Assembly: GCF_000328475.2 (NCBI RefSeq)
Contig: NC_026487.1
Coordinates: 434,001-498,000, forward strand
From: Mycosarcoma maydis
Lineage: Eukaryota; Basidiomycota; Ustilaginomycetes; Ustilaginales
Reading direction: 5' to 3'
DNA length: 64,000 nucleotides
Below the pieces are notes generated by a model that worked only from the letters and a program-made list of their open reading frames with translations, was not told the origin of the DNA and made no database searches. The first letter of the stretch is position 1, and every line of letters starts with the position of its first letter. This document shows, piece after piece, positions 23,101-34,574 of this stretch. The position numbers and the translations under genes were made by a program.

Positions 23101-23398
23101 CGCCAGACGCATGGCTTTGGCTGTGCAAGCCCAAAGCCATGCATGCAGTCTTGCAACAGCTTGGAAAGACACTGTGAGGCGTCGCGTCGTCGCGCATCCT
23201 CTGCGTGTATTTTGGATTAGATTCGTATATTGAACTTCATCCCGAGGTTGGCCCTGTCCCGAATCAAGCCATCTGAGTGCTTCATTACGGAGACTGGAAT
23301 CAGGGGCCAGTGTGGCCTCGAAAGCGTTATGCAAGCCACATGACAGGGTCAACGGAGGGGCGGGAAAGGGAGACAAAGACTTACCCTGCTGACGACAT
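20186..23398 (-). CDS. SRPK: SR-protein kinase, SRPK/Sky1/Dsk1 family
   Basis: Ser/Thr kinase that phosphorylates Arg-Ser-rich splicing and mRNA-export factors. Predicted exons are 23398-23385 (14 nt) and 22691-20186, about 839 residues. The short exon (ATG TCG TCA GCA GG) is followed by GTAAGT. The acceptor TTATTGCAG joins it in phase to give MSSAGPSTDHGDKAF, so the first intron would be 693 nt. The kinase N-lobe starts near residue 115 (KLGWGHFSTVWLAKD, VALKVVKSA). The catalytic loop HTDLKPENVL is near 250. A spacer of about 200 Ser/Pro/Gly-rich residues splits the domain, as is diagnostic for SRPKs. The C-lobe resumes near 485 (VKIADLGNACWVDHHF, QTRQYRCPEVILGAKWG) and ends near 650, and a Ser/Ala-rich tail follows. 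The kinase call is very strong; the distant start is a prediction, and translation could otherwise begin at an internal Met such as MSALPVPMSGG. Confidence 0.9.
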
Positions 23399-24488
23399 TT
23401 TCGTTAGGTACCAATCTCGTGAGCGATACAAAAACTTCCGTGAAAACGAGATATTGAGCTGTTCGATAACGCTTCAACTGAGAGCTTCGAGCGAAAGAGA
23501 GATAGGACAAGGCTGTGAAGTGTGACAACCAGCTGCTGAGAACCGAGCTGGCTGGCGAGACGCGAGGGCGAAGAATCGGGCGTATATGTTGAATCTTTTC
23601 CTCGAGACTCGCTTCGATCGCTTGAGCGTAAGCGAAAAGGCCGATCGAATAAGCTCGTGGACGGCTTGGCACGGGCACGGAGATCGTCGGTAAAGGTGAA
23701 ACGTGAAGGGATGAGCCGGTAAAAACTCTGCAAGGCCTCGTGACGCTTGCTTGGAAACAAGAGCGTTTGAGAGACGAGATAAGCTCTGTGGAGAATCACG
23801 CGCGACTGCGATCTATGCTTGCAGACGAAGTAAGAATGCTGTAAACGCAACGCTGACAATAAGCGAAACAGCAAAAGTCCTGGCGTATCGATCCAAACGA
23901 CTGGTATAAGGTGTTGCGAATGCGAGATGGCTGCGATGGAGAAATCTGTGCACAGTAGTAAACGTAGTCCGGAGGTAAAGCGCGTTGGCAATGGAGAGCA
24001 GCAGTCGAACAACAGCACCGATCGATCTGACCAGTGTGGTAGTGGGTGGCTGCTGCTGGTCGAGAGCGGGATGATGATGACGGCACCACGGGTCTGACGG
24101 AAGACCGGGATGTGGCGATGATTGACGGTGGTGAATGTGTGGATCGCGATGACGATGACGATAGGGATACAACTGGTGAGGCGGAGGGAGAAGAGAAATG
24201 TACGTGGATTTAGGTTGAGGATCGAGGATGATGTCGGGTGGAGAGAAAGAGGGAGCAGCCAAGTGCGAGAGCAATCGATGAAAGCGTAATGACCGGAATG
24301 GCGCGGAAAGGTATCAACGAGGTGCAGCAGTAAAGGTAAAAATCAGCAGGCAGCGGGGCAAGCAAGCGATTGATCTGGAGAATTGAGTAAGTTGATAGCC
24401 AAATAGGCCCACGACGAGTGGGGGATTTTTGGACCAAGCAGCGCTTGATCGCTTGAGCATATACGCAAACGAATCAGCCGGCCAACCG

Positions 24489-24532
24489 GCCAGGCAGCCA
24501 GGCAGCCAGACAGCCAGACAGCCAGACAGCCA
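24489..24532. repeat. CAGGCAGC/CAGACAGC short tandem repeat
   Basis: About five tandem 8-bp units of the form CAGNCAGC in the SRPK upstream region. Confidence 0.8.
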
Positions 24533-24613
24533 CACCCAAGTGGAGAGATGCCAGACGAGCAAGGCAGCGCAGCGGAGAGTTTAAACGCATCCATCAGTCA
24601 TGAGGGACGGAGA

Positions 24614-24639
24614 GGGCGAGGCGAGGCGAGGCGAGGCGA
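24614..24639. repeat. GGCGA pentanucleotide repeat
   Basis: About five tandem GGCGA/GCGAG units, 80 bp from the CAG-type repeat. Confidence 0.8.
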
Positions 24640-27346
24640 TGCAGAGTGAATGCAGATGTGCAGCCAATTGCGACTGCTTCCAATTGTGAATGATTCAAAA
24701 AAGACCACGAGCTCAGCTACGGCGAACCAGCGAGTCGGACGAGCCGAATCAGAGACAGCGTTTTAGCCATCCTCAATCCTCAGTCTCAACACTCGCCCAC
24801 TGCGCTAAAATCCAAGCAGAGCAACGCGAGGTGGTCCAGAGCGCAGATTTTCCAAGTTGAAACAACAAAACAATGAGGCTATATCAGGCAAAGATCAGCG
24901 GCTCCACACCTGTCCCCATCACTGCCGTCAAAGTGAGATTCTCGCACAGAGGCGCAACAAGCTGGGAACCAGTAGACCGATTTCAATCCAAATTCACGAT
25001 TCACGATTGCTCGAAACAGATCAACTACATTTCAAAATTATAGATCAGAGATGAGCCGCAACCTTGACTGATTCGATATCACATTCCACATCTCCCACTT
25101 CCCTGTGCAATCCGACCAATTTTGACATGGACCTTTGTTATTAAAAATAAAGCTTTTAATGCGTTTCATCAGGGTGGTAGCCATGACGAATCCGATTGTG
25201 TGCATTGGAGAAACGACCAAGAAGCACGCCCAAAGCAAATGTTTCACGGTGGGACCTACCAGTGCTCAGACGACCTGTTTTCCTGAGCCAGAACAAGGAA
25301 GGTGGCAGTTGACCGCCTCTTTCCAAGTTGGCTCGCATCCGCAAGCTCGTGTGGTGGTGAGTCAAGCAGAGCGTGCTTGATTAAAAATGGCCTGTAAGAG
25401 ATTAACTCTCAACTGCTTTGTAGATCTAAGTGAGTTCGGTAAGTTGCAGTGTACAGCGCCCAAAAAGACAGGCTTTGCAATCGAGATGGAATTGCGTGCA
25501 ACACGGTTCAGTCGTGTGGGTGGCCACATTTGTGCATCTAGCAGCAAGCATGAGCATAGAGCAAAGCAAGATATCCGAAACCAGGGCACAGGGTGGGAAG
25601 CCCACAGTCAGACGCCTTTTTGTTGCGAAGAGGCTTCACTTGTACACCGCGCGCGACCATGCAGGTGGTTTGCGATCTATGTTAATAAATAATGTCCAGC
25701 TCTTGCTGTTTTCGTCCCGCCTTCCGAACCGAGACAGAACCGAGCGGTGACACACTGGAGCTGCAGGGCAAGCCTGCCTATCACACGTTTCTTGTGTTAC
25801 CGTTCATCATTCATTTGCCCGTTTCTCACGGCCCCATCCGGAATTCACCCGAAAGCACTCCGGACCGTTCGCTGGTTGCCACCAGCCATCAAGTTGTAGT
25901 GCATCGACACCAACTTTTGTCTCAAAACGTTGCTGTTGTAACCATGTGCAAGTCGCGTGACAAGTCATTGACGTGGCCTGAACTGCACTTTACGCTGGCT
26001 AGCTGCTGCTCTCTTGCAGCCGACGTGATGTCTCAGTAAAAGGCAGCTCATGCATGTACCTGTCGCGTCCTGCAGCATTCGTAACACGCAGACAAACATC
26101 GTGGCAAACGCACACAAGCACATATCGAAGCGTCTTTACGCACTCGTGACTGCATGTTTGTTTCGGTGTTGTCTGTACCGCATCAGAGTCGAATGCAGAG
26201 AGAAAGTGCGTTTCACATCAACCAAAGAACATTTCTGCACCTCCAACGGCTTCTCCTTAAGTCGGTTGCTCGGGTGATGATCATTCGCATGCTCTCGCAG
26301 GCAGGACCGTGACTGGCGTTAGCAGCTTCACATGACCAGGTTGACTGGCCGTGAAAGCGGGGTTCACGCTGAGATTCTATCGAGGTCTGGGGGGACGCCC
26401 GAGCAGGCAATTCTCCGGTCATTAATTAATGGGCGGAGTTAGGATCGCATTTCAGCGACAGGAATAAACTTTTCAAGGACACGGCTCCTTCCGAAACTCT
26501 TAAGCAGGAGTTACGGGCCGCCCTTTTGCATTATTAGAAATAATTGACCCGCAAGCTCTAAATGCTGCAGTTGGCTTTCACCAAAGCATAGAGCGCTGGC
26601 ATGACCTTGATGTTCGTCAAAGATGACCAGCATGGGTGTTTGCTTGCCCAGGCAGAGTCATATGTTGTTGCAACACGGTCGTCAGGACCGTACGGGCATG
26701 CGGGCTTCTGCTACTAGGCTACCACACTGGCCGAGGACGGTCCAGAAGCTCGTTAGTCTTCAGTCAAATGTGGCACCGACATGGTCAGCGCGCTCTGCCC
26801 GCGTCAATTTGCAGCGTCGCTTTCCAGCTCCGCTAAGACTTATCTCTGTTATCAATTTTCCAAACCAATCGACGGTGTCGTTTTTCTTTCTCCTTTGCTC
26901 GCGCCAGCTCGTCCCCTTATCGGCCCTGACTTGGCGTCCACTGTGAAAAGAGACAGCTTGATCTGCTCAACTCGTTTCTGCCGCTGTGGGAGACTTGCGC
27001 ACTGTGTGAACTACATCCCGCACAGACAGATACATGATCAGTGGGATTCGAATAGTCCCTGCGACACCAGCTAGCTTCCCGGCATGTCAACGCAGCTCTG
27101 TTGTTCGCACAGCCCAGCACGCTCAACACGCCTCACAAGTATCCAATGAGACAAGTGTCCATTTCGAAGCAGCCAAAAAGACCCCACACCAGCTTAAAAC
27201 ACGATCCCACGAGACACGATCGCGATTTCCTGTCGTGCCTGAGCCCTTGCAGTTCACGTGCACACAGTAGCTTTTCTCCCCGTCCATCTTTCACGCCAAT
27301 CGCTGACAGGGATGGCCCCGAAACATCACGTCCATGTATGGAGCCG

Positions 27347-27446
27347 NNNNNNNNNNNNNNNNNNNNNNNNNNNNNNNNNNNNNNNNNNNNNNNNNNNNNN
27401 NNNNNNNNNNNNNNNNNNNNNNNNNNNNNNNNNNNNNNNNNNNNNN
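27347..27446. other. Assembly gap, 100 N
   Basis: Exactly 100 unknown bases, a conventional scaffold-gap size, so the true length here is unknown. Open frames crossing the N run are artefacts. Confidence 0.99.
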
Positions 27447-27955
27447 ATACTGCTGGTGTTGCCTCTTGTGTTGCTGCAGATGCTACGATCCAACTCGCCA
27501 GTCGCGGACCATTTTTACCCAACGCCCAAAAGCTGGCGGCGCGCCCTGTATTCGTGATTTGTGATGCACCCTTGCACCGTGCACCACGCTGACGCATTCA
27601 CGATTCGCCAGTGAAATGTACCCTCAGTCGAATCTAACACCCGACAGACAGAACAGTGAACTGGGCAAGATGCAATCACGAATCGTGAATTTTTTGAAGA
27701 CGAATAAAACCGCCTTCTTTTTTCATCATGTTGATTTCTATTTGCTAAGTACGCTTAACTATAAAGTACTCTTCCAAAGCATGTCATTTGCCGGGCCGGC
27801 CCCTCAACAAAGCGGAAGGAAACGATCAAAAACCCGCAACGACCAAGCTTGCCGTCCATGAAGCTCGACTTCTCAGGCAGCACAAAAGGATGGAACGCAA
27901 ATGTATGGTATGGATGCATTCAGGACTCGGTGAAACAGCCACAAAGCAAAAGACC

Positions 27956-29278
27956 TTAAGCACTGGTCGAAGCAATCACGGTATCCTTTGACAGCTCCCG
28001 CTGCACATTTGCCGTCGAGCCTGCAGCCGGCATTGTTGGGTCGATCTTACGTTCTTTGTTCATGAATTCTCGAATCAGATCGTCCGACACCTTAGCCTTC
28101 TTCTCCTGGAAATTGCTCACCACCTTCTGCAGCACCGTGATGCACTTTTTCTTCAATTCGCCCGTCAACAACACACCGGATCTGTAATCCTTAGCGATCT
28201 GTTCCACCTCGGCATCATCGTCCAGGAAAAACGTCAGGTACTGGAAAGCGACATCGACGTCTGGATTACCTCCCAATCGTCGCTGCTCTTCGGCGGTCTC
28301 TTGTCCACCAGAGAACGCGTGTTTGTTGATCTTGTTTTTGATCTGGTTGGGTGTATCATGCATAAAGATGCTGCTGTTCTCGTTCGAGGCGCTCATCTTG
28401 GTTTGGCTGCCCTGCAACGCGGGGAAGAACTTGGAGTGAATCAGGCACGGTTTGGGATACTTGAGACGCGAGGCAACGTCACGCGTCTGACGGAAGTACG
28501 GATCCTGATCGATAGCGCAGGGAATCAAGCATGGGATGTCGTGCTTCTCGCCGAAGATCTGCGGGAACGAGTTGGAGAACGATGGTGCCGCTTGGATCGA
28601 GACAAAGTGTGCTTTGCCGACACTGTCACTGTCCGTGAAACCGAAAGTTCCTTTGGATTGATTGATGGTAATCATACGTGAGATGCGGACAATGTTGGCG
28701 TAGAAGGCACCGCCGACATAGTCGAGATTCGAAAAGATGAATGTCTTGTCGAGCTTGAAGCCACAAGCGATGATGTCGCGCGCGTTTTTAAAGGCAAAGT
28801 CCTTGACTTGTTCGATCTTGAGCGCTGGCTTGAAGAGGAACTTCTCGTCGTCCGTGAGCTGGATGACCAAGGGGCAGTCAAAGACATCCTGAAGCCATTT
28901 TGTGAAGAGGAAGGGGATCAGGTGTCCCAGGTGCATGGAGTCCGAGCTTGGTCCTCGCCCTGTGTAAAGGAAGAATGGCTTGCCCTGCTCGTAGCGGTCC
29001 AGGATCTTATCGAGTTCTCGGTGTGAGAAGAAGCTGCCCCGTCGCAGAAGAGGGTGTGGCTTCCATCCAGTCAATCGCTCGAAGCGCGCGAGCAGTTCCT
29101 GGTCGATCTTGCGAGTGCCGAAGTCCTTAACAAGCTTGTCATAGTCAATGGCAACCTGCTGACCATCGACGGTAGCGCCTTCGACATCCCACGGTGTGAC
29201 CTTTTGTTCGGTGGCAGCGGCGACGGATGCTTCGAGCGAAGTGTTTGCAACGCCTTGTGTAATGTCCTCAGCAGTCAT
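27956..29278 (-). CDS. WRS1: Cytosolic tryptophanyl-tRNA synthetase
   Basis: Charges tRNA-Trp with tryptophan in cytosolic translation. A single exon of 440 residues, within the usual range for eukaryotic cytosolic TrpRS. The ATG at 29278 (MTAEDITQG) is preferred over an upstream non-ATG extension. The class I signature HIGH appears as MHLGH at residues 115-119, after [13 protein letters not shown]. The KMSKS loop appears as KMSAS near residue 290, the usual form in eukaryotic TrpRS. Other conserved blocks are [13 protein letters not shown] and [16 protein letters not shown]. No mitochondrial presequence is seen. It is divergent from LSM2, with 334 bp between the start codons and one AGTCGTGAGT motif in that shared promoter. 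Confidence 0.96.
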   Translation of the reverse strand: MTAEDITQGVANTSLEASVAAATEQKVTPWDVEGATVDGQQVAIDYDKLVKDFGTRKIDQELLARFERLTGWKPHPLLRRGSFFSHRELDKILDRYEQGKPFFLYTGRGPSSDSMHLGHLIPFLFTKWLQDVFDCPLVIQLTDDEKFLFKPALKIEQVKDFAFKNARDIIACGFKLDKTFIFSNLDYVGGAFYANIVRISRMITINQSKGTFGFTDSDSVGKAHFVSIQAAPSFSNSFPQIFGEKHDIPCLIPCAIDQDPYFRQTRDVASRLKYPKPCLIHSKFFPALQGSQTKMSASNENSSIFMHDTPNQIKNKINKHAFSGGQETAEEQRRLGGNPDVDVAFQYLTFFLDDDAEVEQIAKDYRSGVLLTGELKKKCITVLQKVVSNFQEKKAKVSDDLIREFMNKERKIDPTMPAAGSTANVQRELSKDTVIASTSA

Positions 29279-29612
29279 GTTTGTGCAAGAATTTGCGTGT
29301 GAGTGGTGTTGGTGAGGTGGAATGCTTGAACATCGAGTCAGTGCGCCGTTGTAAGAAGAAAGCGACAAAAAACAGGTCTAAATTCGGCACTCTCAACTCC
29401 TCTGCGCTGCTGCCGCAAAAAATGTCGCCAAGGAGCTGCGTCACGTGAGGCCCCATCTTGCCAAGTTGAGTGGAGCCAGTCGTGAGTCTCAGCAATCACG
29501 AACACGACAGCATCCGCTAAACTATGGCATCTGTGATCCCATCGACTTGCATCTCATCCTTCTCGCCCTTCCACACCTTCCACACCGACACGACCAGCAT
29601 CAGTTTCTCAAG

Positions 29613-30345
29613 ATGGTAGGTGCAAGTATACAAGAAGTGTGCATTGGCAGGGTCACATTAATTGACGACGCCTGTCTTCCACATCCTCCACTTGACCATA
29701 TCAGCTCATCTTTTCGGCATTCAAGACTCTCACAGGTCAACAGGTGACAATCGAGCTCAAGAACGACCTCGCTATTCAGGGCACCCTGAAGAGTGTTGAT
29801 CAGTGAGTAGCTCTGCATATGGTCGAGGAGCACCTGCCCACGCGTTTGAAAGCATGTTGCTGATGACCAGCGTTGCTTCCTCTGCCTTGATATGGGTCCA
29901 TCCTCATCATTCCGTCAACGACTTCGCCACCACTGCTTATAACCCCTACGACAGGTTCTTGAACTTCAAGATTGACAATATTCGCGTACTAGATGAAGCG
30001 AAGCACCCGCACATGGTGAGCCTTGTAACATCCCCAATGCGGACGCTCTGTTGGATTGCAGCAAGAACTAACTGCTCCTCTCCGTCTTCCCTTCTCTCTG
30101 CGCAGATGGCTGTCAAGTCAGCATTCATCCGAGGCTCCGTCGTACGATACGTACACATCCCCGCCGCTGCCGTCGACACACAATTGCTCGAGGACGCCAC
30201 AAGAAGGGGTACGTTCACTTCCTTGCCTTCACCTATCATCCGATCAGAGTTCCTCTCTCCATCCAATCATTTTGACTGACCCTATTGCACTCAATCCCAC
30301 CTATACCGTCTGCTAACAGAGGCTGCTTCCCAGGCCAAACGATAA
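29613..30345 (+). CDS. LSM2: U6 snRNA-associated Sm-like protein LSm2 (five exons)
   Basis: Subunit of the Lsm2-8 ring on U6 snRNA (nucleus) and the Lsm1-7 ring in mRNA decay (cytoplasm). Predicted exons are 29613-29615 (ATG only), 29705-29802, 29955-30015, 30106-30208 and 30320-30345; phases agree and the total is 96 residues, against 95 in human LSm2. The assembled protein begins MLIFSAFKTLTGQQVTIELK. It carries Sm1 (LKNDLAIQGTLKSVDQ) and Sm2 (FIRGSVVRYVHIP), then VDTQLLEDATRREAA, and ends SQAKR. All introns are GT-AG and 74-152 nt long, and the last has GCTAAC as a good branch site just before its acceptor. Very strong call because each junction restores family residues; no single open frame shows the gene. 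Confidence 0.95.
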
Positions 30346-32755
30346 CACTCCTTTCAGAAGTCAGCACACGTTCTCACTTGCACATCACCGAAGTCTCAAT
30401 CCGGTGTCCAAACTGCACGCTATATTATTGTATAATACAACACCATCGCAAACCTAGATGCAATACCTTGACATGTCGAGCCTCCCACTGCTCGACCTTG
30501 TATGATCGCTTCAGTCGCATCACCAGATCATCAAATGGCTGCATTGTATACCACATGACCCATTCACAGTGCAGCTTGGCCTCCTTCACACGCCATAGGA
30601 TCAGCACGCAATACTTCATAACAGGCTCAGTGATAAAACTCGAACCTCTTCTGTTCTGTTGCTGGAGAGGACGAGAAGATCCTCTCGCATCGAGGCACAA
30701 AGTCCGTTCTGTACACATCGACGTGTGCTGGCCTGAATATAGTTCGAATCATAACGCCTAAAAAGTAAACCACACGCTCGCACACGATAGACATTTGTTT
30801 TTGGTTTTGATTTTCAAATATGACATGCGGCAACGTCGAGATAAAGCGCTACGCGCTCCACTCGTCTTGAAAGGACGGGCGCGGAGGAGCGAAGGCAGCG
30901 CCTTCCCAAAACGGAATTCGTCCCTGTCAAGTAGGATGTATCCGCTGCAAGTCTTGAAGTCCATCGAGGACTATCCTTCCAAGGGGCATCGGCCCGTCGT
31001 ATAAGATCAGATTCGCAACTCGACCAGCCGCACCGCGCGTCGAACTGATCAGATTGCCTTGATCCAACGAAGAAGCGATCGAGAAGAAAAAGTATTTGAA
31101 GACGTCGAGGACTTGCGAAGAAACGTCACCTAACCCCACGAAAGGGCTGTGATTTGCGAAAGTTGCCAATGGAACATTTCAGGTCAGCCGCACCGGTGTG
31201 CGGGTTATTAATGGGAACCGCTGGGTATCCCTGTCTTTGAGGCGATCATGCCTACAGTATTTGATACGACGGTGTGAAACTGCGTCGATCGATGCTCTGC
31301 GCTCGGCCATCATGCCGTCTGCGCCAACGAGGGACATTGCTAGGAGTGGGTGCACGAAACCCAAGCTCAGCGTACTTTTAACGACCCGTGCCCTAAACGA
31401 ATCGTGCGCTCGGCCATCATGCCGTCTGCGCCAACGAGGGACATGGCTAAGAGTGGGTGCACGAAACCCAAACTCAGCGTACTTTTAACGACTCGTGCCC
31501 TTAACGAACCGCGCGCTCTGCGCTACTTTGCCCAACAGATGGGACTTGAACAGGAAAGGGTCCGACATAACCCAATCTCTAAGTGTATAACGACCCGTTA
31601 CCCAAGCGGACCGGACCCCCCCTTCACCTACAAATCGGCCGCCGTGAACCCGAACAAAAGGCTTACCAAGAGGGATGGGGAAAGGAAGGAAGGGCATGTG
31701 GGCATGAGGCTGGTATTTATGTGCTTTTTCTTCCTCCCTCCGGTCCTTACATTCATGGGCTGTCCTGCCAATTGTCACCTCCTCTGTCCTTCCGCCCGAG
31801 CTTTGGAGTGGGTGCCAGCACATGCACCAGAGCAGTCTTCACGGGTTTCTTTGAATATAGATGAGGACGTGCGTGCGCGCCGACTCGAGTCTGAACAGCA
31901 CCTGAATATGCAGTAGCGTGAGAATTTTCACACACAACCGTTGTGGATTGTCGTAGATCATTCTGTGATTCGTGATTGTAGATGCGCGACCACTTTTGGG
32001 AACGTTCGAGAATGATACATAGGACCAATTTGCATAACCAGTAAAGACGAGAGTTAACATGTCTAGGTGCTTCGATTCCAGTGAAATCGTGAATCAAGCC
32101 TCCCATAGTTGACTCTTGACTAATTCCTTGACTTATACGCGCGAGAAGTTCTACACACCGCCTAAGACCTGCGAGTTTGAGCAACCTTAGTTGAAGTGAG
32201 AACTGGCGGCATAGCGGCTCAGCGGCTCAGCAACTCCGCGGCATTGGGACTCCGCGGCAGCAACCGCATTGGCGTAGCATCTCAGGGCTCTAGCCAAACA
32301 GAGGCATTCCGTGTCACCTTCCACAGAAGGAGACGCCCCAAACCATAAGGACATAAAGTCCCGTTCTCATCTCTAGAAAAGCCTTAGGATTAAGATAACT
32401 GTATCTACACCCTTCAACTATCTTCACTTAGACGCTATGCGCACCCCCCGCAGCATGAGCCCTCTATGTTTCTTTTTCAGATGACATCGTCATTGGCCGA
32501 CAAGGATCGTACTTTGCCTGAATGTTACTGTAAGACTTGATAGTACAGATGTGATATCCTTCGTTGCACTACACAGAAGAGTAGTGCTCTATGAGCCCTT
32601 GTTATCGTAGCTCCTGCACAATATTATTGTGAACTTGCATTTGACCTGGAAAGCGCTACTAAGATCGCAAAAGTATCAATGACGATGTTCAAACACTATA
32701 ATTGCTGTGCGACTATCATACACGAGTGAATCAAAGGATGTGAGGGTCGATGGCG
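30346..32755. other. Accessory-looking region between LSM2 and the transposase
   Basis: About 2.4 kb. It contains the 107-bp tandem duplication (31301-31514) and a 188-codon + strand frame across it (31350-31916, GTG start) that I cannot assign. Minus-strand frames at 30425-30718, 30758-30964 and 30927-31169 are also unassigned. These may be decayed mobile-element or duplicated-gene remnants; that is inference only. One CGTGATT copy lies near 31967. Confidence 0.45.
31301..31514. repeat. 107-bp tandem direct duplication
   Basis: Two head-to-tail copies (31301-31407 and 31408-31514) differ at seven positions by my alignment, about 93% identity, with no indel. A weaker echo of the unit end (ACGACCCGT..CCCAA) recurs near 31588. 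The unit length is not a multiple of three, so a frame through both copies reads different phases. Confidence 0.93.
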
Positions 32756-33823
32756 CTAGGGTTCTGCGACAAGGCCATGACGCAGCACAGCGGTGGCAGC
32801 ATCGTGTTCGGGGCCGAGGGGATGGCCTGCCTCGGCAACCATCATCCAGCAGTGACACTCGTGAATCCAGCCAACGCAGGACTCAGGCGTGATTGTGCTG
32901 AGCTGCTGATCGATCACTTGCCTGATATCGTCGGTCTCCCGCAGGTTTCGACGGCTGACATACGGCTTGATTTTGCCAAATACGCGCTCGGCAACGTTGA
33001 ACCAAGGCGTGTAAGGCGGGAGGAAGAGCGGCTGGTGTCCAGCGTTCTGAATTGCTGAGACAACCTCGGTAATATGATGAAACCGCACGTTGTCCAGCAG
33101 GATTGTGCGGCGCTGGCCTTGGAGAACTGGGAAAACCTCCTCCTGCAGGAAGGTAAGGAAGCTCTGGGCATTCCAAACGCCGGTCTTGACAAGGCGGGCT
33201 TGGATGCCGTGCCGGTCAACGGCCACTAGGACCGAGAGATTTTGAGCCTTGTAGGGTGCTTCGCTTTGCGTGGCTCCATCGCCAGCTCGAGCCCGGCCCA
33301 AGCTGCGGGTCTGTTGCAGGTGGAAGTTGGCTGCGTCTAGGAATACAGCCTCGTCGAGCAGCTCGCCGCGGGCTCGCAGTGCCTGCGTCCATTGCTGCCT
33401 GTTAGTGATCGCTTCGGCACTATTATGGCGATCGTGCTCGACGTTGATTCTCTTGAGCGTAAGGTGCAGTCGGTCGCGCAGGCACCGCTGGACCATCGAC
33501 ACTGAGAGGGAGAGGCCACGCTCATTGCGGATGTGATTCTTGACCTCATTGATTGTAGCGTTGGGATGCTCAGCTATGTAGTGCAGCATGAGGCCAAGCT
33601 CCTGCTCGCCAAGTTGGCTGCCTCGGTGGGCGCCCCCTTTCTTGCGCTGTGCCGCCGTTTCGCCTGTAATCTCGAACTTCTTCACAATACTATCCACTGT
33701 TGTATACGGGTAATCATATCGTTTTGCCACCTCAGCCTTGGTGTGGCCTCCGTGCAACACGAGGTCCACAATCTTCTCTCGAATGGAGTCGGGTACACTG
33801 TTTCGCTTGCGTTTTGGCGGCAT
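32756..33823 (-). CDS. IS630/Tc1-mariner-type DDE transposase, intact frame
   Basis: Cut-and-paste DNA transposase. The uninterrupted frame has 355 residues from the ATG at 33823 (MPPKRKRNSVPDS). The N-terminal part (about 10-60) looks like a paired helix-turn-helix: REKIVDLVLHGGHTKAEVAK, then a second DNA-binding segment with NATINEVKNHI. The catalytic domain shows FLDAANFHL (first Asp), ILLDNVRFHH (second Asp) and, 34 residues later, the Glu of FNVAERVFGKIK, preceded by FLPPYTPW. This is a DD34E triad with the usual PPYSP-like motif. No frameshift or stop interrupts it. I could not find matching terminal inverted repeats or a TA duplication by eye within about 250 bp either side, so the element ends are undefined. 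GC content is like that of its neighbours. Recent activity or domestication cannot be judged. Confidence 0.93.
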   Translation of the reverse strand: MPPKRKRNSVPDSIREKIVDLVLHGGHTKAEVAKRYDYPYTTVDSIVKKFEITGETAAQRKKGGAHRGSQLGEQELGLMLHYIAEHPNATINEVKNHIRNERGLSLSVSMVQRCLRDRLHLTLKRINVEHDRHNSAEAITNRQQWTQALRARGELLDEAVFLDAANFHLQQTRSLGRARAGDGATQSEAPYKAQNLSVLVAVDRHGIQARLVKTGVWNAQSFLTFLQEEVFPVLQGQRRTILLDNVRFHHITEVVSAIQNAGHQPLFLPPYTPWFNVAERVFGKIKPYVSRRNLRETDDIRQVIDQQLSTITPESCVGWIHECHCWMMVAEAGHPLGPEHDAATAVLRHGLVAEP

Positions 33824-34574
33824 GTTGATGGTGTGCAATGGTATTCATATGCATGGACGGCGAACAAGCTATGAATACACGCATAAGGTCTGTGCTGAGT
33901 CACGAACGCGTGTTTCGCTGGCTTGTTTGGCACATTTTTGTATATCTTACGATTGTAAACAGGCTCTTACAAAGTATATAACGTTATTACGATCGAGCTT
34001 CACGATTCACGATTTCGCCTTTGCGACGATACATTCGTGATTTCGTGATTTCGTGACTTTCACGATGAATTTATTGTCCCGATTTGTCATTTGCACCCCT
34101 CTGTCACCTCATATCTCTTAACCCTGTTTCTGAATCACTGAATTATATCGGGTTACCTTTTCTCGCCCTCTTTTCCCCCCATGGTCGCTCTGGTATGGGT
34201 CATCAACCGTTGTTTCCTCTATCGTTTTCGGGTCGGGGTCGTGTTCGAAGTCAGTGTTGGATACATGGAGCATAAGAGCATGCTGAAGATCGAGATCGGT
34301 TGTATAATAGCCGCTATCACGCATCTATTGGTGGATCCGCGTAACGAGGGCGTGAGCCATCTAAGTCTAAGTTAATGAATTAAAAGGTACTTTGAACTGG
34401 TAATAAAAAGCGTTCACACATCCTGGTGAGCCAATGAAGGTCAAATTGATGTTCAAGGCGCCCACTTTGCGGGCGTGATTTATGGAGAGTCGGTGTGATA
34501 ATACAGTAGAAGCGGAAAGTACAAGATCCAACCTGTGGGTGGGACAGCATATCAATCACGAATCCAATCACGAA
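33824..34574. other. Spacer transposase-TAF6 with motif clusters
   Basis: No gene is supported. CGTGATT/TTCACGA copies lie at 33998-34065, including three tandem units of an 8-bp variant CGTGATTT, and at 34549-34580, where they touch the TAF6 stop codon. The transposon's right end, if it survives, should be here. Confidence 0.6.

Larger units (their letters stand above)
23399..27955. other. Gene-poor region upstream of SRPK, containing the assembly gap
   Basis: About 4.5 kb without a supported gene. The first kilobase is C/T-rich on the minus strand, fitting the SRPK promoter and leader. CAG-type and GGCGA-type short repeats lie near 24489 and 24614. Motif-family copies occur at 24991-25010, 27549-27560 and 27676-27690 (the last contains the exact 13-bp palindrome at 27676-27688). 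ORFs here show no recognisable domain. Confidence 0.55.

Noticed and set aside
27101..27597. Frames crossing the N run
   Set aside because: They exist only because N is read as any residue; there is no evidence of coding on either side.
31350..31916. 188-codon + strand frame as a real gene
   Set aside because: GTG start, no family resemblance, and it runs through a 107-bp duplication whose length is not a multiple of three; kept only as part of an unexplained region.
32640..34020. Terminal inverted repeats of the transposon
   Set aside because: Compared about 250 bp on each side by eye in inverted orientation; only short chance matches. A weak direct similarity (CTAT..ATACACG near 32711 and 33870) is not inverted.
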